Below, piece after piece: positions 8,144 through 15,237 of a stretch of DNA of 27,387 bases; the first letter of the stretch is position 1; every line of letters starts with the position of its first letter. Where the stretch lies: NCBI GenBank assembly GCA_051658525.1, contig JBOFMT010000016.1, positions 1 through 27,387 on the forward strand, read 5' to 3'. This DNA is from JBOFMT01 sp051658525. Its GTDB lineage: Bacteria > Bacillota_I > Bacilli_A > Erysipelotrichales > Erysipelotrichaceae. The notes beneath the pieces are model-generated. The model was given only the letters and a program-made list of their open reading frames with translations, made no database searches and was not told the DNA's origin. Both the position numbers and the translations under genes were made by a program.

Positions 8144-9391
8144 TTATTGTTCAACTACAAAATAGAATTTTTTCCCTTTTTTGATGATAGTAGCACCGTC
8201 TAAAATTGCATTTTCTTTGCTGACAACGAAATCTACATCACGTTGTTTTTCCCCGTTGATTGCAATTGAACCACCATTGATAAGCTCTCTTGCTTCACGA
8301 TTTGATTTACAAATTTTAGCTTCTACTAAACATTCTACTAGTGAGATATTGTCACTTACGCTACGGCGTTCAAATCCAGCCAACGCTTGTGCCAATTCCT
8401 CTTTGTTTAAGGTTGTAAAGTCACCACCAAATAAGGCTTGTGAGATACGCAATGCACTTTCGTAAGCTGCTTCACTATGAACCAAAATCGTTGTTTCTTT
8501 AGCTAAGGCTTTTTGTGCTTCACGTAAGTGTGGTTGTTCTTGCATCGATACTTCCAGTGCATCAATTTCTTCTTTTGATAAGAACGTCAAACGCTTTAAG
8601 AAGTTGATTACGTCCACATCCGCAGTATTAATCCAGAATTGGTAGAATTCATATGGTGATGTTAAGGTTGCATCCAACCAAACATTTCCACCTTCACTCT
8701 TACCAAATTTAGTTCCATCCGATTTGGTAATAAGTGGAGATGTTGCACCAAATACTTTTGCTTCCGGTCCAACAATTTTACGAATCAATTCGCTTCCACT
8801 CGTTAGATTTCCCCATTGATCACTTCCCCCGATTTGTAGTGTACAGTTGTGATTTTGGTATAAGTGTAACCAGTCAGCAGCTTGTAGAATCGTGTATGTA
8901 AATTCTGTAAAGCTAATCCCTGTTGACAAACGAGAAGCGATATTGTCTTTTGCCAACATGTAACTTACATTGAAGTGCTTCCCATAAATACGCAAGAAGT
9001 CTAAAATATTCAAACTAGCCAACCAATCATGGTTGTTTAATAGCTTTGCTCCGTTTTCATCGTTGAAGTTTAAGAAGTGCGATAATTGTGCTTTTAGTGC
9101 TGTTACGTTTTCCGCAACCATTTCTAGTGTTTGCATTTTACGCTCACTTGTTGGTCTAGGATCCCCAATCATCCCCGTAGCTCCACCAATCAGTGCAATT
9201 GGTTGGTGTCCTTGCATTTGATAACGACGAAGTAATAGGATTTGTTGCAAGTGTCCTACGTGCAACGAATTTGCAGTTGGGTCAAATCCACAGTAAACAC
9301 TCATCGGTTCTTTGATGCGCTCTTGTAACCCTTCCATATCCGTCACGTCTTTTAATAAATTTCTCCACTGAAGTTCTTCTAAAAATGTCAT
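8144..9391 (-). CDS. tyrS: Tyrosyl-tRNA synthetase
   Basis: The 415-residue class I synthetase charges tRNA-Tyr. The HIGH motif appears as HVGH (residues 44-47, in PTANSLHVGHLQ) and KMSKS as KFGKS (228-232), both usual for bacterial TyrS. GGSDQWGN (about 188-195) is the tyrosine/adenylate region. A C-terminal S4 domain (from about residue 350, VECLVEAKICKSNREARELI) binds the tRNA. The length matches TyrS rather than the shorter TyrZ-like forms. The start follows AAAGGAGAACAAT. Expression is controlled by the T-box leader directly upstream, and transcription ends at the hairpin at 8111-8139. In Bacillus subtilis tyrS also lies a short distance from ccpA. Confidence 0.97.
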   Translation of the reverse strand: MTFLEELQWRNLLKDVTDMEGLQERIKEPMSVYCGFDPTANSLHVGHLQQILLLRRYQMQGHQPIALIGGATGMIGDPRPTSERKMQTLEMVAENVTALKAQLSHFLNFNDENGAKLLNNHDWLASLNILDFLRIYGKHFNVSYMLAKDNIASRLSTGISFTEFTYTILQAADWLHLYQNHNCTLQIGGSDQWGNLTSGSELIRKIVGPEAKVFGATSPLITKSDGTKFGKSEGGNVWLDATLTSPYEFYQFWINTADVDVINFLKRLTFLSKEEIDALEVSMQEQPHLREAQKALAKETTILVHSEAAYESALRISQALFGGDFTTLNKEELAQALAGFERRSVSDNISLVECLVEAKICKSNREARELINGGSIAINGEKQRDVDFVVSKENAILDGATIIKKGKKFYFVVEQ

Positions 9392-9411
9392 ATTGTTCTC
9401 CTTTGTTGTAC

Positions 9412-9440
9412 AAAAAAAGCGCCCTTAATCCAAGGACGCT
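9412..9440 (-). terminator. Regulated terminator of the tyrS T-box leader
   Basis: AGCGTCCTT, loop GGATT, AAGGGCGCT (one T-G wobble) is followed by seven T. It should form when tRNA-Tyr is charged. The competing antiterminator uses the T-box sequence just upstream. Confidence 0.88.
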
Positions 9441-9640
9441 TATGCGTGGTACCACCTTAGTTCACACGTATGTGTGCACTCTTATTCGTAACGTGAATCA
9501 CACGGTTTTACTTTGCATAAAACAGCTCCGAGGTGTATTCCCAATGTTTGCCTCATGATTTTCACCAACCATCATGTCTCTACTAAGCAAAGCCTTTGGT
9601 ACTCTGTCTCTTCAACGCCTTTATTTTGTAGATTTTCTAC
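9412..9640 (-). ncRNA. T-box leader (tRNA-Tyr sensing riboswitch) of tyrS
   Basis: The T-box core AAGGTGGTACCACG is at 9458-9445, just before the terminator hairpin. About 80 bases upstream GGGAATACACC looks like the specifier loop, with TAC (9537-9535) as a tyrosine codon, matching the gene controlled. Further 5' a hairpin with arms CATGAT and ATCATG and a GGTTGGTGAAA loop resembles the apical part of stem I. Uncharged tRNA-Tyr would pair with TAC and with the TGG-containing bulge, letting tyrS be transcribed. The 5' end is placed from the promoter at 9648-9676. The full stem I fold was not computed. Confidence 0.92.
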
Positions 9641-10613
9641 TTTTATAAATATAACTCAATTCGATTTCTTTGTCAAACTCTTCTTCATCCGTGTTCAACA
9701 TTTTCGTAATCAAACGCATTGCTACCGCACCCAAGTCGTAGTCTGGAACTTGGAACCCAGAAATTTGAGGACGAGCCATAGCATTGTATTTTGTATCTAG
9801 AACACAAACGATTTCCATATCGTTGCATACGTGAATTCCATGCTCTGTAGCTGTATTTAATACAGCTAGTGCTTGAGAATCACGGTACGTAATAACAAGG
9901 TCATGTTTGTTTTCTTTGAAGTATTCTTGTAAGTACAAGTAAGAAGAACGGTATTCTTTTGGAATGCTAATGAAGTTGTTGAACTCCATTCCACGATCTT
10001 GATACAACTGTTTCAATCCGGTATGCAATTGGTTTACTGTAATTGGATTTTTGCGGTCTTCTACGATGGCAATGTTTGTAAGTCCACGATCCAAATAGTC
10101 AGCTGCAAAGTCGTAAATCATTTGAGCAAAGTCTACAAAGACAGATCCAATGATATCACCACTTACTTTATCGCCAATGATAACGATAGGAACATTGTAT
10201 CCCGTCAACATCGATAAATCTTCTTTCGACAATTTATCGTTGAAAATTACTACACCATCAGCACGTGATTTGATGATACTTTCAATGATATCTGTTGTTT
10301 CAGAAATACCTTCTGTTGTTGTGTGTAATACGATGTTGTATTTATAAATTTTCGCAACATCAATCAAACCATTGATGATTTGTCCTGTGTAGAAGAAGCT
10401 TGCTTCTGGTACTACAAGCGCAATGGTCGTTGTTTTTTGTAATGCTAATCCTTGTGCGATCGCATTAGGTTTGTAACCTAATTTTTCGATAGCTGCCTGT
10501 ACACGCTCACGTGTATCTTTTTTAACGATATCGCTGCCGTTGATAACACGGGATACCGTTGCTAGTGAGACGTCTGCTTCATGCGCAACGTCATATATTG
10601 TAATTCGTTTCAT
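9621..10613 (-). CDS. ccpA: LacI-family regulator, catabolite control protein A
   Basis: The protein is a DNA-binding global regulator of carbon catabolite control. The N-terminal helix-turn-helix and hinge (ITIYDVAHEADVSLATVSRV, GYKPNAIAQGLALQKTTTIA) are close to CcpA, as are YKYNIVLH, GAVAMRLITKMLN and the C-terminal STK. The middle (about 100-250) is more divergent. CcpA acts with HPr phosphorylated on Ser46 at cre sites. The start at 10613 (MKRITIYDVA) follows GAAGAGG and gives 330 residues, the usual CcpA length. An upstream in-frame ATG at 10646 would overlap the preceding gene and add a tail foreign to the family. As I recall, the order murC...ccpA...tyrS is the same in B. subtilis. 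The last codons contain the tyrS promoter. A cre-like site lies upstream of pepV at the head of the run. Confidence 0.88.
   Translation of the reverse strand: MKRITIYDVAHEADVSLATVSRVINGSDIVKKDTRERVQAAIEKLGYKPNAIAQGLALQKTTTIALVVPEASFFYTGQIINGLIDVAKIYKYNIVLHTTTEGISETTDIIESIIKSRADGVVIFNDKLSKEDLSMLTGYNVPIVIIGDKVSGDIIGSVFVDFAQMIYDFAADYLDRGLTNIAIVEDRKNPITVNQLHTGLKQLYQDRGMEFNNFISIPKEYRSSYLYLQEYFKENKHDLVITYRDSQALAVLNTATEHGIHVCNDMEIVCVLDTKYNAMARPQISGFQVPDYDLGAVAMRLITKMLNTDEEEFDKEIELSYIYKSRKSTK
9648..9676 (-). promoter_or_regulatory. Sigma-A promoter for tyrS inside the 3' end of ccpA
   Basis: TTGACA (9676-9671), a 17-base spacer and TATATT (9653-9648) lie within the last ccpA codons (FDKEIELSYI). This is the best match to the consensus in the window. 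It places the tyrS transcript start near 9641, just upstream of the T-box leader. Confidence 0.75.
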
Positions 10614-10629
10614 TTCTACCTCTTCTTCT

Positions 10630-11160
10630 CTATTGGTCTTCGCCATGGTGCAATGTTTTTTTCAACAAGCGTAAACCCTTTTCACCGAAGTTAACCAAGG
10701 AATCTTTTCCTTTTTCAACGGCTTCTTTTACCTCAGGACGTTGCAGAACATCCTCTTTGGTATCCAAAATTTTACGAACAACATCAACAACAACGTCGCT
10801 TTCTCCTACGGTATGTAGGAAAGAATCGTACGATTGTGCAGCGGATTTCACTGCTTCTTTTGCTTTTTTCGTTTCGTTTTGGAAGGTTTCACTTGCAGTA
10901 ATGTCTACTGTCTTTTGTGAAACTAGTTCTTTGATTTGCATCGCTTGGTCAACGACTTTTTGTACACTAACTTGTACTTGTTCATCGTTAACAAATTGAT
11001 CCAATACTTCTTTGGATTCACTCTTTACACGTTCTAATACATGTGTTGGAGCTTGCGTTTGTGGTTCGTCTTCGACGCGAATCACTTTGAACTTAGGTTT
11101 GTTTTCTACATTGCTTAGTTCTTCAGAAATAAGATCTTTAATCTCTTGATTCGGTTTCAT
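10630..11160 (-). CDS. Charged helical protein of unknown function (YtxH position)
   Basis: The 176-residue protein is almost wholly helical and highly charged (KAKEAVKSAAQSYDSFL, EVKEAVEKGKDSLVNFGEKG). It has no Cys, signal peptide or membrane segment and ends in a basic amphipathic stretch (GLRLLKKTLHH). I do not recognise a family. It lies between the DUF948 (YtxG-like) gene and ccpA, where B. subtilis has ytxH and ytxJ. YtxH proteins, however, usually have an N-terminal glycine-rich membrane helix, which is absent here, so orthology is not shown. The helices resemble the apolipoprotein-like repeats of stress or cell-surface proteins. It starts 17 bases after the DUF948 gene with a modest Shine-Dalgarno (GAAGG), and ccpA follows 16 bases after its stop. 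Confidence 0.75.
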   Translation of the reverse strand: MKPNQEIKDLISEELSNVENKPKFKVIRVEDEPQTQAPTHVLERVKSESKEVLDQFVNDEQVQVSVQKVVDQAMQIKELVSQKTVDITASETFQNETKKAKEAVKSAAQSYDSFLHTVGESDVVVDVVRKILDTKEDVLQRPEVKEAVEKGKDSLVNFGEKGLRLLKKTLHHGEDQ

Positions 11161-11177
11161 AGTCTTGCCTTCTTTCT

Positions 11178-11495
11178 TTATTCGCCTACTGTTTTGTGTA
11201 ACTTATCCAAAAAACTTTGAACGGCTGCGCCACCAACTTTACGTGCAGCGTCATTCACGTCATCAACCGTTTTGGATAAATTTTCAACCGTAGTAAGTGG
11301 AGCATCCAAGCGTTGTAATTGCGTATCAACCGTTTGGATGGTTTCATTGCTCGTTTGCAACGTTGTTTCCGCCGCTTTGAGTACATCAATTAACTTTTTC
11401 ACAAATAGTATGACATAAATAAGTAATACAACCCCTAAAATGGGAAACAACTGTTTGCTGACTACAGATAACATTTCAATCAATTGGTCTAACAT
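11178..11495 (-). CDS. DUF948 family membrane protein (YtxG-like)
   Basis: The 105-residue protein has one N-terminal membrane helix (about residues 15-36, LFPILGVVLLIYVILFVKKL). A long polar helical tail follows, with TTLQTSNETIQTVDTQLQRLDAPLTTVENLSKTVDDV, the heptad-like pattern of DUF948. The function of the family is not established. In B. subtilis ytxG is a general-stress gene next to murC and ytxH, and the same order is seen here. The tail should point into the cytoplasm if the membrane helix acts as an uncleaved anchor. The Shine-Dalgarno is AAAGGAG. A 50-base gap to murC shows only weak promoter-like matches. Confidence 0.85.
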   Translation of the reverse strand: MLDQLIEMLSVVSKQLFPILGVVLLIYVILFVKKLIDVLKAAETTLQTSNETIQTVDTQLQRLDAPLTTVENLSKTVDDVNDAARKVGGAAVQSFLDKLHKTVGE

Positions 11496-11545
11496 AAGGT
11501 CTCCTTTGTTATTTTCTTATAGTGTATATCAAATCATCCCATAAT

Positions 11546-12853
11546 TCAATTCTTATGAAAGCGTTTCACTAAATCTTTGAATTTATAAATATCTTTACTG
11601 CTCATAAACAAGAAAACAGTATCCTTTTCTAGCGCTAACTCTTTTGCACTCTCTTCATCTTCTTTTAGGAAGGTCGCTTGTGGTACAGCGGCTAAAAAAT
11701 CACGCATTGTAAAATCAATTCCCGGCTCTTTTTGCGCATTGGCTGGAAAATCACACAAGTACACCGCATCCGCTCCACTAAAACTTGCTGCAAACTCATT
11801 TGCAAAGTAAGCAATACGTGAAAAGCGATCTGGTTTGAATACTGCAATGATTTTCTTATTTGGATATTTTTGCTTTGCTGCTGCAATCGTTAATGCAATC
11901 GCAGTTGGATGGTGTGCATAGTCATCGATGTATACGTGGTCACGTTCTACTTCAATATTGAAGCGTCTTACCACACCAGCAAATGTCGCTAGTTGTGCAA
12001 GTGCTAGATCCAAATCCAATCCTTTTAAGTAAACAATACTTAACACACCAAGTGCATTCCATAATAAGTGTTCACCAACAAAGGGTAAATCGCATGAGCG
12101 CACAAATTGACCTTTGATCCACAATGCAAAACGAATGCCCGCTTCATGATATACAACATCACGAGCTTGAATATCGTTATGTGCTTTTAGACCATAGGTA
12201 ACGTGTGGCATTGCTAGCTCAAGTTCCATTACATGTGGATCATCTCCAAATACAGCTAACCCCTGCCCTACTTGTCGAGCAAAGCTATTGTAGGCAGATA
12301 GATAATCGGGATAATCTTGATAATAATCAACATGATCAAGTTCTGCCGAAGTAATGATGGCATAAGCAGGATGATAAGCAAGGAAATGACGTTTGTATTC
12401 ACACGACTCCACAACAAACATCGTACTTTCTGTTGTCAAGTGGCCAGTTCCATCACCAATCAAATACCCGCAAGGACCAAAGGCTGCTAAGGTATGTGCC
12501 AACATCCCCGTAGTGGTTGTTTTTCCATGTGTTCCCGCAACGCTAAAGCTTTCATATTGCTGCATCAACATCCCCAAAAACTCATGATAACGATAACAAG
12601 CAACTCCACTTGCGCGAGCAGCGATGACTTGTGCATGGCTTTCTGCAAATGCATTTCCAATCACAATTCCATCAAAACCAGAAAAATCGTTGAAATCAAA
12701 AAGATCAATTGTGATATTTCTAGCTTCCAACCCTTTTTGGGTAAAAATAAACTGTTCAATATCACTTCCACGTACGTTATGTGATAATTCAGCAAGGATT
12801 TCTGCTAAGGCAGACATACCGCTTCCCTTGATTCCAATAAAATAATAGTTCAT
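11546..12853 (-). CDS. murC: UDP-N-acetylmuramate--L-alanine ligase
   Basis: The 435-residue Mur ligase adds L-alanine to UDP-MurNAc with ATP, the first peptide step of peptidoglycan synthesis, in the cytoplasm. GIKGSGMSALAE (residues 7-18) is the MurC form of the N-terminal nucleotide-sugar motif. The ATP loop is GTHGKTTTT (107-115). SAELDHVDYYQDY, DDYAHHPTAI and FKPDRFSRI are conserved further along. The length is typical. The gene begins one base after the stop of the acidic repeat protein. MurC followed by YtxG/YtxH/ccpA is, as I recall, also the B. subtilis order. No terminator follows it. Confidence 0.97.
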   Translation of the reverse strand: MNYYFIGIKGSGMSALAEILAELSHNVRGSDIEQFIFTQKGLEARNITIDLFDFNDFSGFDGIVIGNAFAESHAQVIAARASGVACYRYHEFLGMLMQQYESFSVAGTHGKTTTTGMLAHTLAAFGPCGYLIGDGTGHLTTESTMFVVESCEYKRHFLAYHPAYAIITSAELDHVDYYQDYPDYLSAYNSFARQVGQGLAVFGDDPHVMELELAMPHVTYGLKAHNDIQARDVVYHEAGIRFALWIKGQFVRSCDLPFVGEHLLWNALGVLSIVYLKGLDLDLALAQLATFAGVVRRFNIEVERDHVYIDDYAHHPTAIALTIAAAKQKYPNKKIIAVFKPDRFSRIAYFANEFAASFSGADAVYLCDFPANAQKEPGIDFTMRDFLAAVPQATFLKEDEESAKELALEKDTVFLFMSSKDIYKFKDLVKRFHKN

Positions 12854-12854
12854 A

Positions 12855-13661
12855 CTAATCTTCCATTTCTAAAACTTTATCAATTTCTTGTTTTAAATTA
12901 CGAAATACCTTCGTATCTTCTAAATGCTCACTGTTCTCAAAAATAAAATCTTCGGTTGTAGAACCTGGTTCTTCTTTGAGTGCTTTGAGTTGTTCATCAA
13001 TCAAGCTCATGATTTCAACTTTTGCTTGTGGCTCTTCTTCTTGTAATTCAAACAATTTAAATTGTTGGGTTTTGCTCATTTTATCATCATCAACCAACAT
13101 ATCTTCTAATGCAATATCATCGTATTTGCTTTGTTTTGCCACTTGTGGCTCTACTTTCGCAACAAATGGAATTTCCGCTTCCTGTGCATGGCGTTCAGCA
13201 CGCTTTGGTGTTGTTGGTTCTGGTTTACTCACACCAAACATCGGTGAAATGATATTTCCCGTACTTGGTTTTTTAATTACTTCATCAAAATTATTTAATT
13301 CTTCATCTTTTTTGGAAATTTCTTTTTTCTCACTTGTTCCAAAAATTGGTGAAATAATCGGTTGAGCAATAAACTCTTGACCACGCGTATCTTCCACAAC
13401 AACACGCTCTTTTCGCTCTACTTGTTGGCGATAACTACGATAATCTTCTTGTACTTGTGGTTCCTCTTTGGTTTCTTCCAAATCGATGAACACCTGTTTT
13501 TGTGGTTGTGGCTCTTCAATGTACACTTCCTTGCGATTGGCGTTCCCTTTTGCAGGTTCATTCACAACTTGATGTTGGATCATCGGCTCTTCCACTACAA
13601 TTTCTTCTTCTAACTCATCCTCTTCGGTTGAGAAAATAAAAGACATTAATTTATTCAACAC
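12855..13661 (-). CDS. Acidic low-complexity protein with ISP(I/M)FG repeats at the SftA position
   Basis: I do not recognise a defined enzyme. The start is set at GTG 13661 (MLNKLMSFIF), about 6 bases after GGGGGAG, which overlaps the ytpR-like gene by 11 bases. An ATG at 13703 is in frame but lies deep in that gene. The 268-residue product has a short hydrophobic start, then a very acidic disordered region rich in Glu, Gln and Pro. Two copies of a motif, IISPIFG (102-108) and IISPMFG (137-143), stand 35 residues apart. A helical C-terminus ends KVFRNLKQEIDKVLEMED. It sits between ytpR-like and murC, exactly where B. subtilis has sftA (ytpS). From memory, SftA-type proteins carry SP(I/V)(Y/F)GF motifs in the linker before the FtsK motor. 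No Walker motif is present here. Confidence 0.8.
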   Translation of the reverse strand: MLNKLMSFIFSTEEDELEEEIVVEEPMIQHQVVNEPAKGNANRKEVYIEEPQPQKQVFIDLEETKEEPQVQEDYRSYRQQVERKERVVVEDTRGQEFIAQPIISPIFGTSEKKEISKKDEELNNFDEVIKKPSTGNIISPMFGVSKPEPTTPKRAERHAQEAEIPFVAKVEPQVAKQSKYDDIALEDMLVDDDKMSKTQQFKLFELQEEEPQAKVEIMSLIDEQLKALKEEPGSTTEDFIFENSEHLEDTKVFRNLKQEIDKVLEMED

Positions 13662-14259
13662 GGTATTCTCCCCCTCCCATAAATGGAGTGCCGATTTCGG
13701 CACGTTCGTCTAAGACTAAAATCCCTTTTTTCTTTTCTTGAATCAAACCTAGTTCATAAGCACTACACAACATACCATCACTTTGTACGCCGCGTAGTTT
13801 CCCCCCTAAAATCAAAGTTCCATTCGGTAACACCGCTTGTTCAAGTGCAATAACTACACGTTGTCCTTCAGCTACATTGGCAGCACCACAAACAATTTGT
13901 ACTTGTTTGTTACCAACATTGACCTTACAAACATGCATGTGGGTACTATCTGGATGTGGTTCACACGTATCGACGTGACCAACGACAAGATATGGTGTTG
14001 CATCATGCTCTAACGCAGCAACGCCCGCTTCTTGTAACATAGCATTGAGTGTTGTTAACAAAGCATCACTCATGTCTTGGTAACCATTTTTTGGTAGTGG
14101 TGTAGCATGTAACAAGTTGTAACCAACAAGTGCTTGCTGGTCATCAAACAACGCTACGACACGACCATGTGACTGTGTGGTTGCAACATCTTGATTGCTA
14201 ACTCGTACCATCCACGTATTCGGAAATGCTTGGTGGTTATAAAATACTCGTACAATCAT
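13651..14259 (-). CDS. ytpR: YtpR-like tRNA-binding-domain protein
   Basis: The 202-residue protein has an N-terminal YtpR-specific part and a C-terminal EMAP/PheT-type tRNA-binding OB fold from about residue 88. Visible there are LVVGHVDTCEPHPDSTHMHV, KQVQIVCGAANV, LPNGTLILGGKLRGVQSDGM and LCSAYELGL. This layout is typical of YtpR. The fold binds tRNA non-specifically in PheRS and Arc1p, but the role of YtpR is not established. The start overlaps the stop of the thioredoxin-like gene by ATGA, as in the B. subtilis ytpP-ytpQ-ytpR-sftA neighbourhood. Confidence 0.9.
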   Translation of the reverse strand: MIVRVFYNHQAFPNTWMVRVSNQDVATTQSHGRVVALFDDQQALVGYNLLHATPLPKNGYQDMSDALLTTLNAMLQEAGVAALEHDATPYLVVGHVDTCEPHPDSTHMHVCKVNVGNKQVQIVCGAANVAEGQRVVIALEQAVLPNGTLILGGKLRGVQSDGMLCSAYELGLIQEKKKGILVLDERAEIGTPFMGGGEYRVE

Positions 14260-14588
14260 GCACGTACCCCCGCTAAGAAGCCATGAATTTCCGCTTTCGT
14301 TTTACGAAGCTTCGAAACAAAACGGTCTACTTCAACACCTTCGCGTACTGCGACAAAGCTTGGAATTCCAAGAACGCGCAAACCTTGTGCTAAATCAACC
14401 CATTCATCACGGTCTACATAAATAAAGTCATAGTCATTAAATTCTTCCATTAACTCAGGAAGAAATGGTTCAATAAAACGACAGTCTGGACACCAATTAG
14501 CACTAAAGACAAAAATCGTCGTTTTTTCTTGTTTGTAATACGTTTCAAATTCTTCTAACGAAGATAAGTTTTTCATAAGCTCTTTCAT
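14256..14588 (-). CDS. ytpP: Thioredoxin-like protein (YtpP type)
   Basis: The protein of about 110 residues has a thioredoxin fold with the redox motif WCPDC (cysteines near residues 33 and 36) in FVFSANWCPDCRFIEPFLPEL. It also has the cis-proline region VLGIPSFVAVREG, where thioredoxins have PT. CPDC differs from the CGPC of general thioredoxins and is usual in YtpP-like proteins, which may act in bacillithiol-linked or general thiol exchange. That role is from the family and not shown here. Two adjacent ATGs (14591 and 14588) follow AGGAGA. The second has better spacing and is used. The 3' end overlaps ytpR by 4 bases. Confidence 0.88.
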   Translation of the reverse strand: MKELMKNLSSLEEFETYYKQEKTTIFVFSANWCPDCRFIEPFLPELMEEFNDYDFIYVDRDEWVDLAQGLRVLGIPSFVAVREGVEVDRFVSKLRKTKAEIHGFLAGVRA

Positions 14589-14604
14589 CATGTTCTCCTA
14601 AGGT

Positions 14605-15237
14605 CTAGTCACCGACAAGTTCTGATAAATAACCAGAATCCGGGACAGCATTGTTGTATTTATCCAAATCAATTTTTTCCGATTCTTGAATCAACTGTTT
14701 GGCACTGAAATCATTTAATATCAGTTTGAGTTCATATTTGATCGAACATGCAATTTTCATCATCGCACTTGCAATGTTGTCCACCTCACTCATTGGTACC
14801 ACAGCAGCAAAAGTTGCGATTGTAGCATCTAGTGTCAAGTAATATACATTATCTTCTAGTTGTTGGTAACCGAGTACAAATGGGAGTTCACGTCCCAAAT
14901 AGTTTTTATAGGTTCCTTCCAACATCGCAGTTGCTTGTTGGGCATTTGCAATGCTCTCTTCATAATAATAATTTTGAATAATATAAGCACTATTGAGATT
15001 CATCGTAAAATACATTCCATTTTTTTGGAATACTTCACCCAAATCCGATGAAAGGCTACGCCCGACATCGGTTGGTAAATAGTACTGATAATATGTTTTT
15101 TTCATATTGGGAATTAAGTTGCTTGCTTCTTCCTGTACTTGTGAAATCGCAGCTTCCACACTTGGTTGAACCTCGCTTTGTTGTGCACAACCACTCATTG
15201 CAACCACACACAACAACAAAATCAACAAGCGTTTCAT
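14605..15237 (-). CDS. Lipoprotein of unknown function
   Basis: The 210-residue protein starts with MKRLLILLLCVVAMSGCAQQ. AMSGC is a lipobox, so Cys17 should carry the lipid and anchor the protein outside the membrane. The mature part has helices flanking a beta-rich middle (MYFTMNLNSAYIIQNYYYEES, DNVYYLTLDATIATFAAVVP) rich in Tyr. I recognise no family. The start codon shares one base with the stop of the M42 aminopeptidase (TAATG), so it belongs to this operon. As I recall, the B. subtilis region (ytoP, ytoQ, ytpP) has no lipoprotein here, so this looks like a lineage-specific insertion between conserved genes. Confidence 0.85.
   Translation of the reverse strand: MKRLLILLLCVVAMSGCAQQSEVQPSVEAAISQVQEEASNLIPNMKKTYYQYYLPTDVGRSLSSDLGEVFQKNGMYFTMNLNSAYIIQNYYYEESIANAQQATAMLEGTYKNYLGRELPFVLGYQQLEDNVYYLTLDATIATFAAVVPMSEVDNIASAMMKIACSIKYELKLILNDFSAKQLIQESEKIDLDKYNNAVPDSGYLSELVGD

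Noticed and set aside
10614..10646. Longer CcpA start at ATG 10646
   Set aside because: It would overlap the preceding gene and add MAKTNREEEVE, which is absent from CcpA. GAAGAGG correctly serves ATG 10613.
11496..11545. Possible promoter between murC and the DUF948 gene (TTGAAT, TATACA)
   Set aside because: The spacing is 15 bases with weak hexamers. Not strong enough to call.
11555..11567. TGAAAGCGTTTCA, cre-like, at the end of murC
   Set aside because: One base short in the centre relative to cre, and it encodes conserved C-terminal MurC residues (KRFH). Probably chance.
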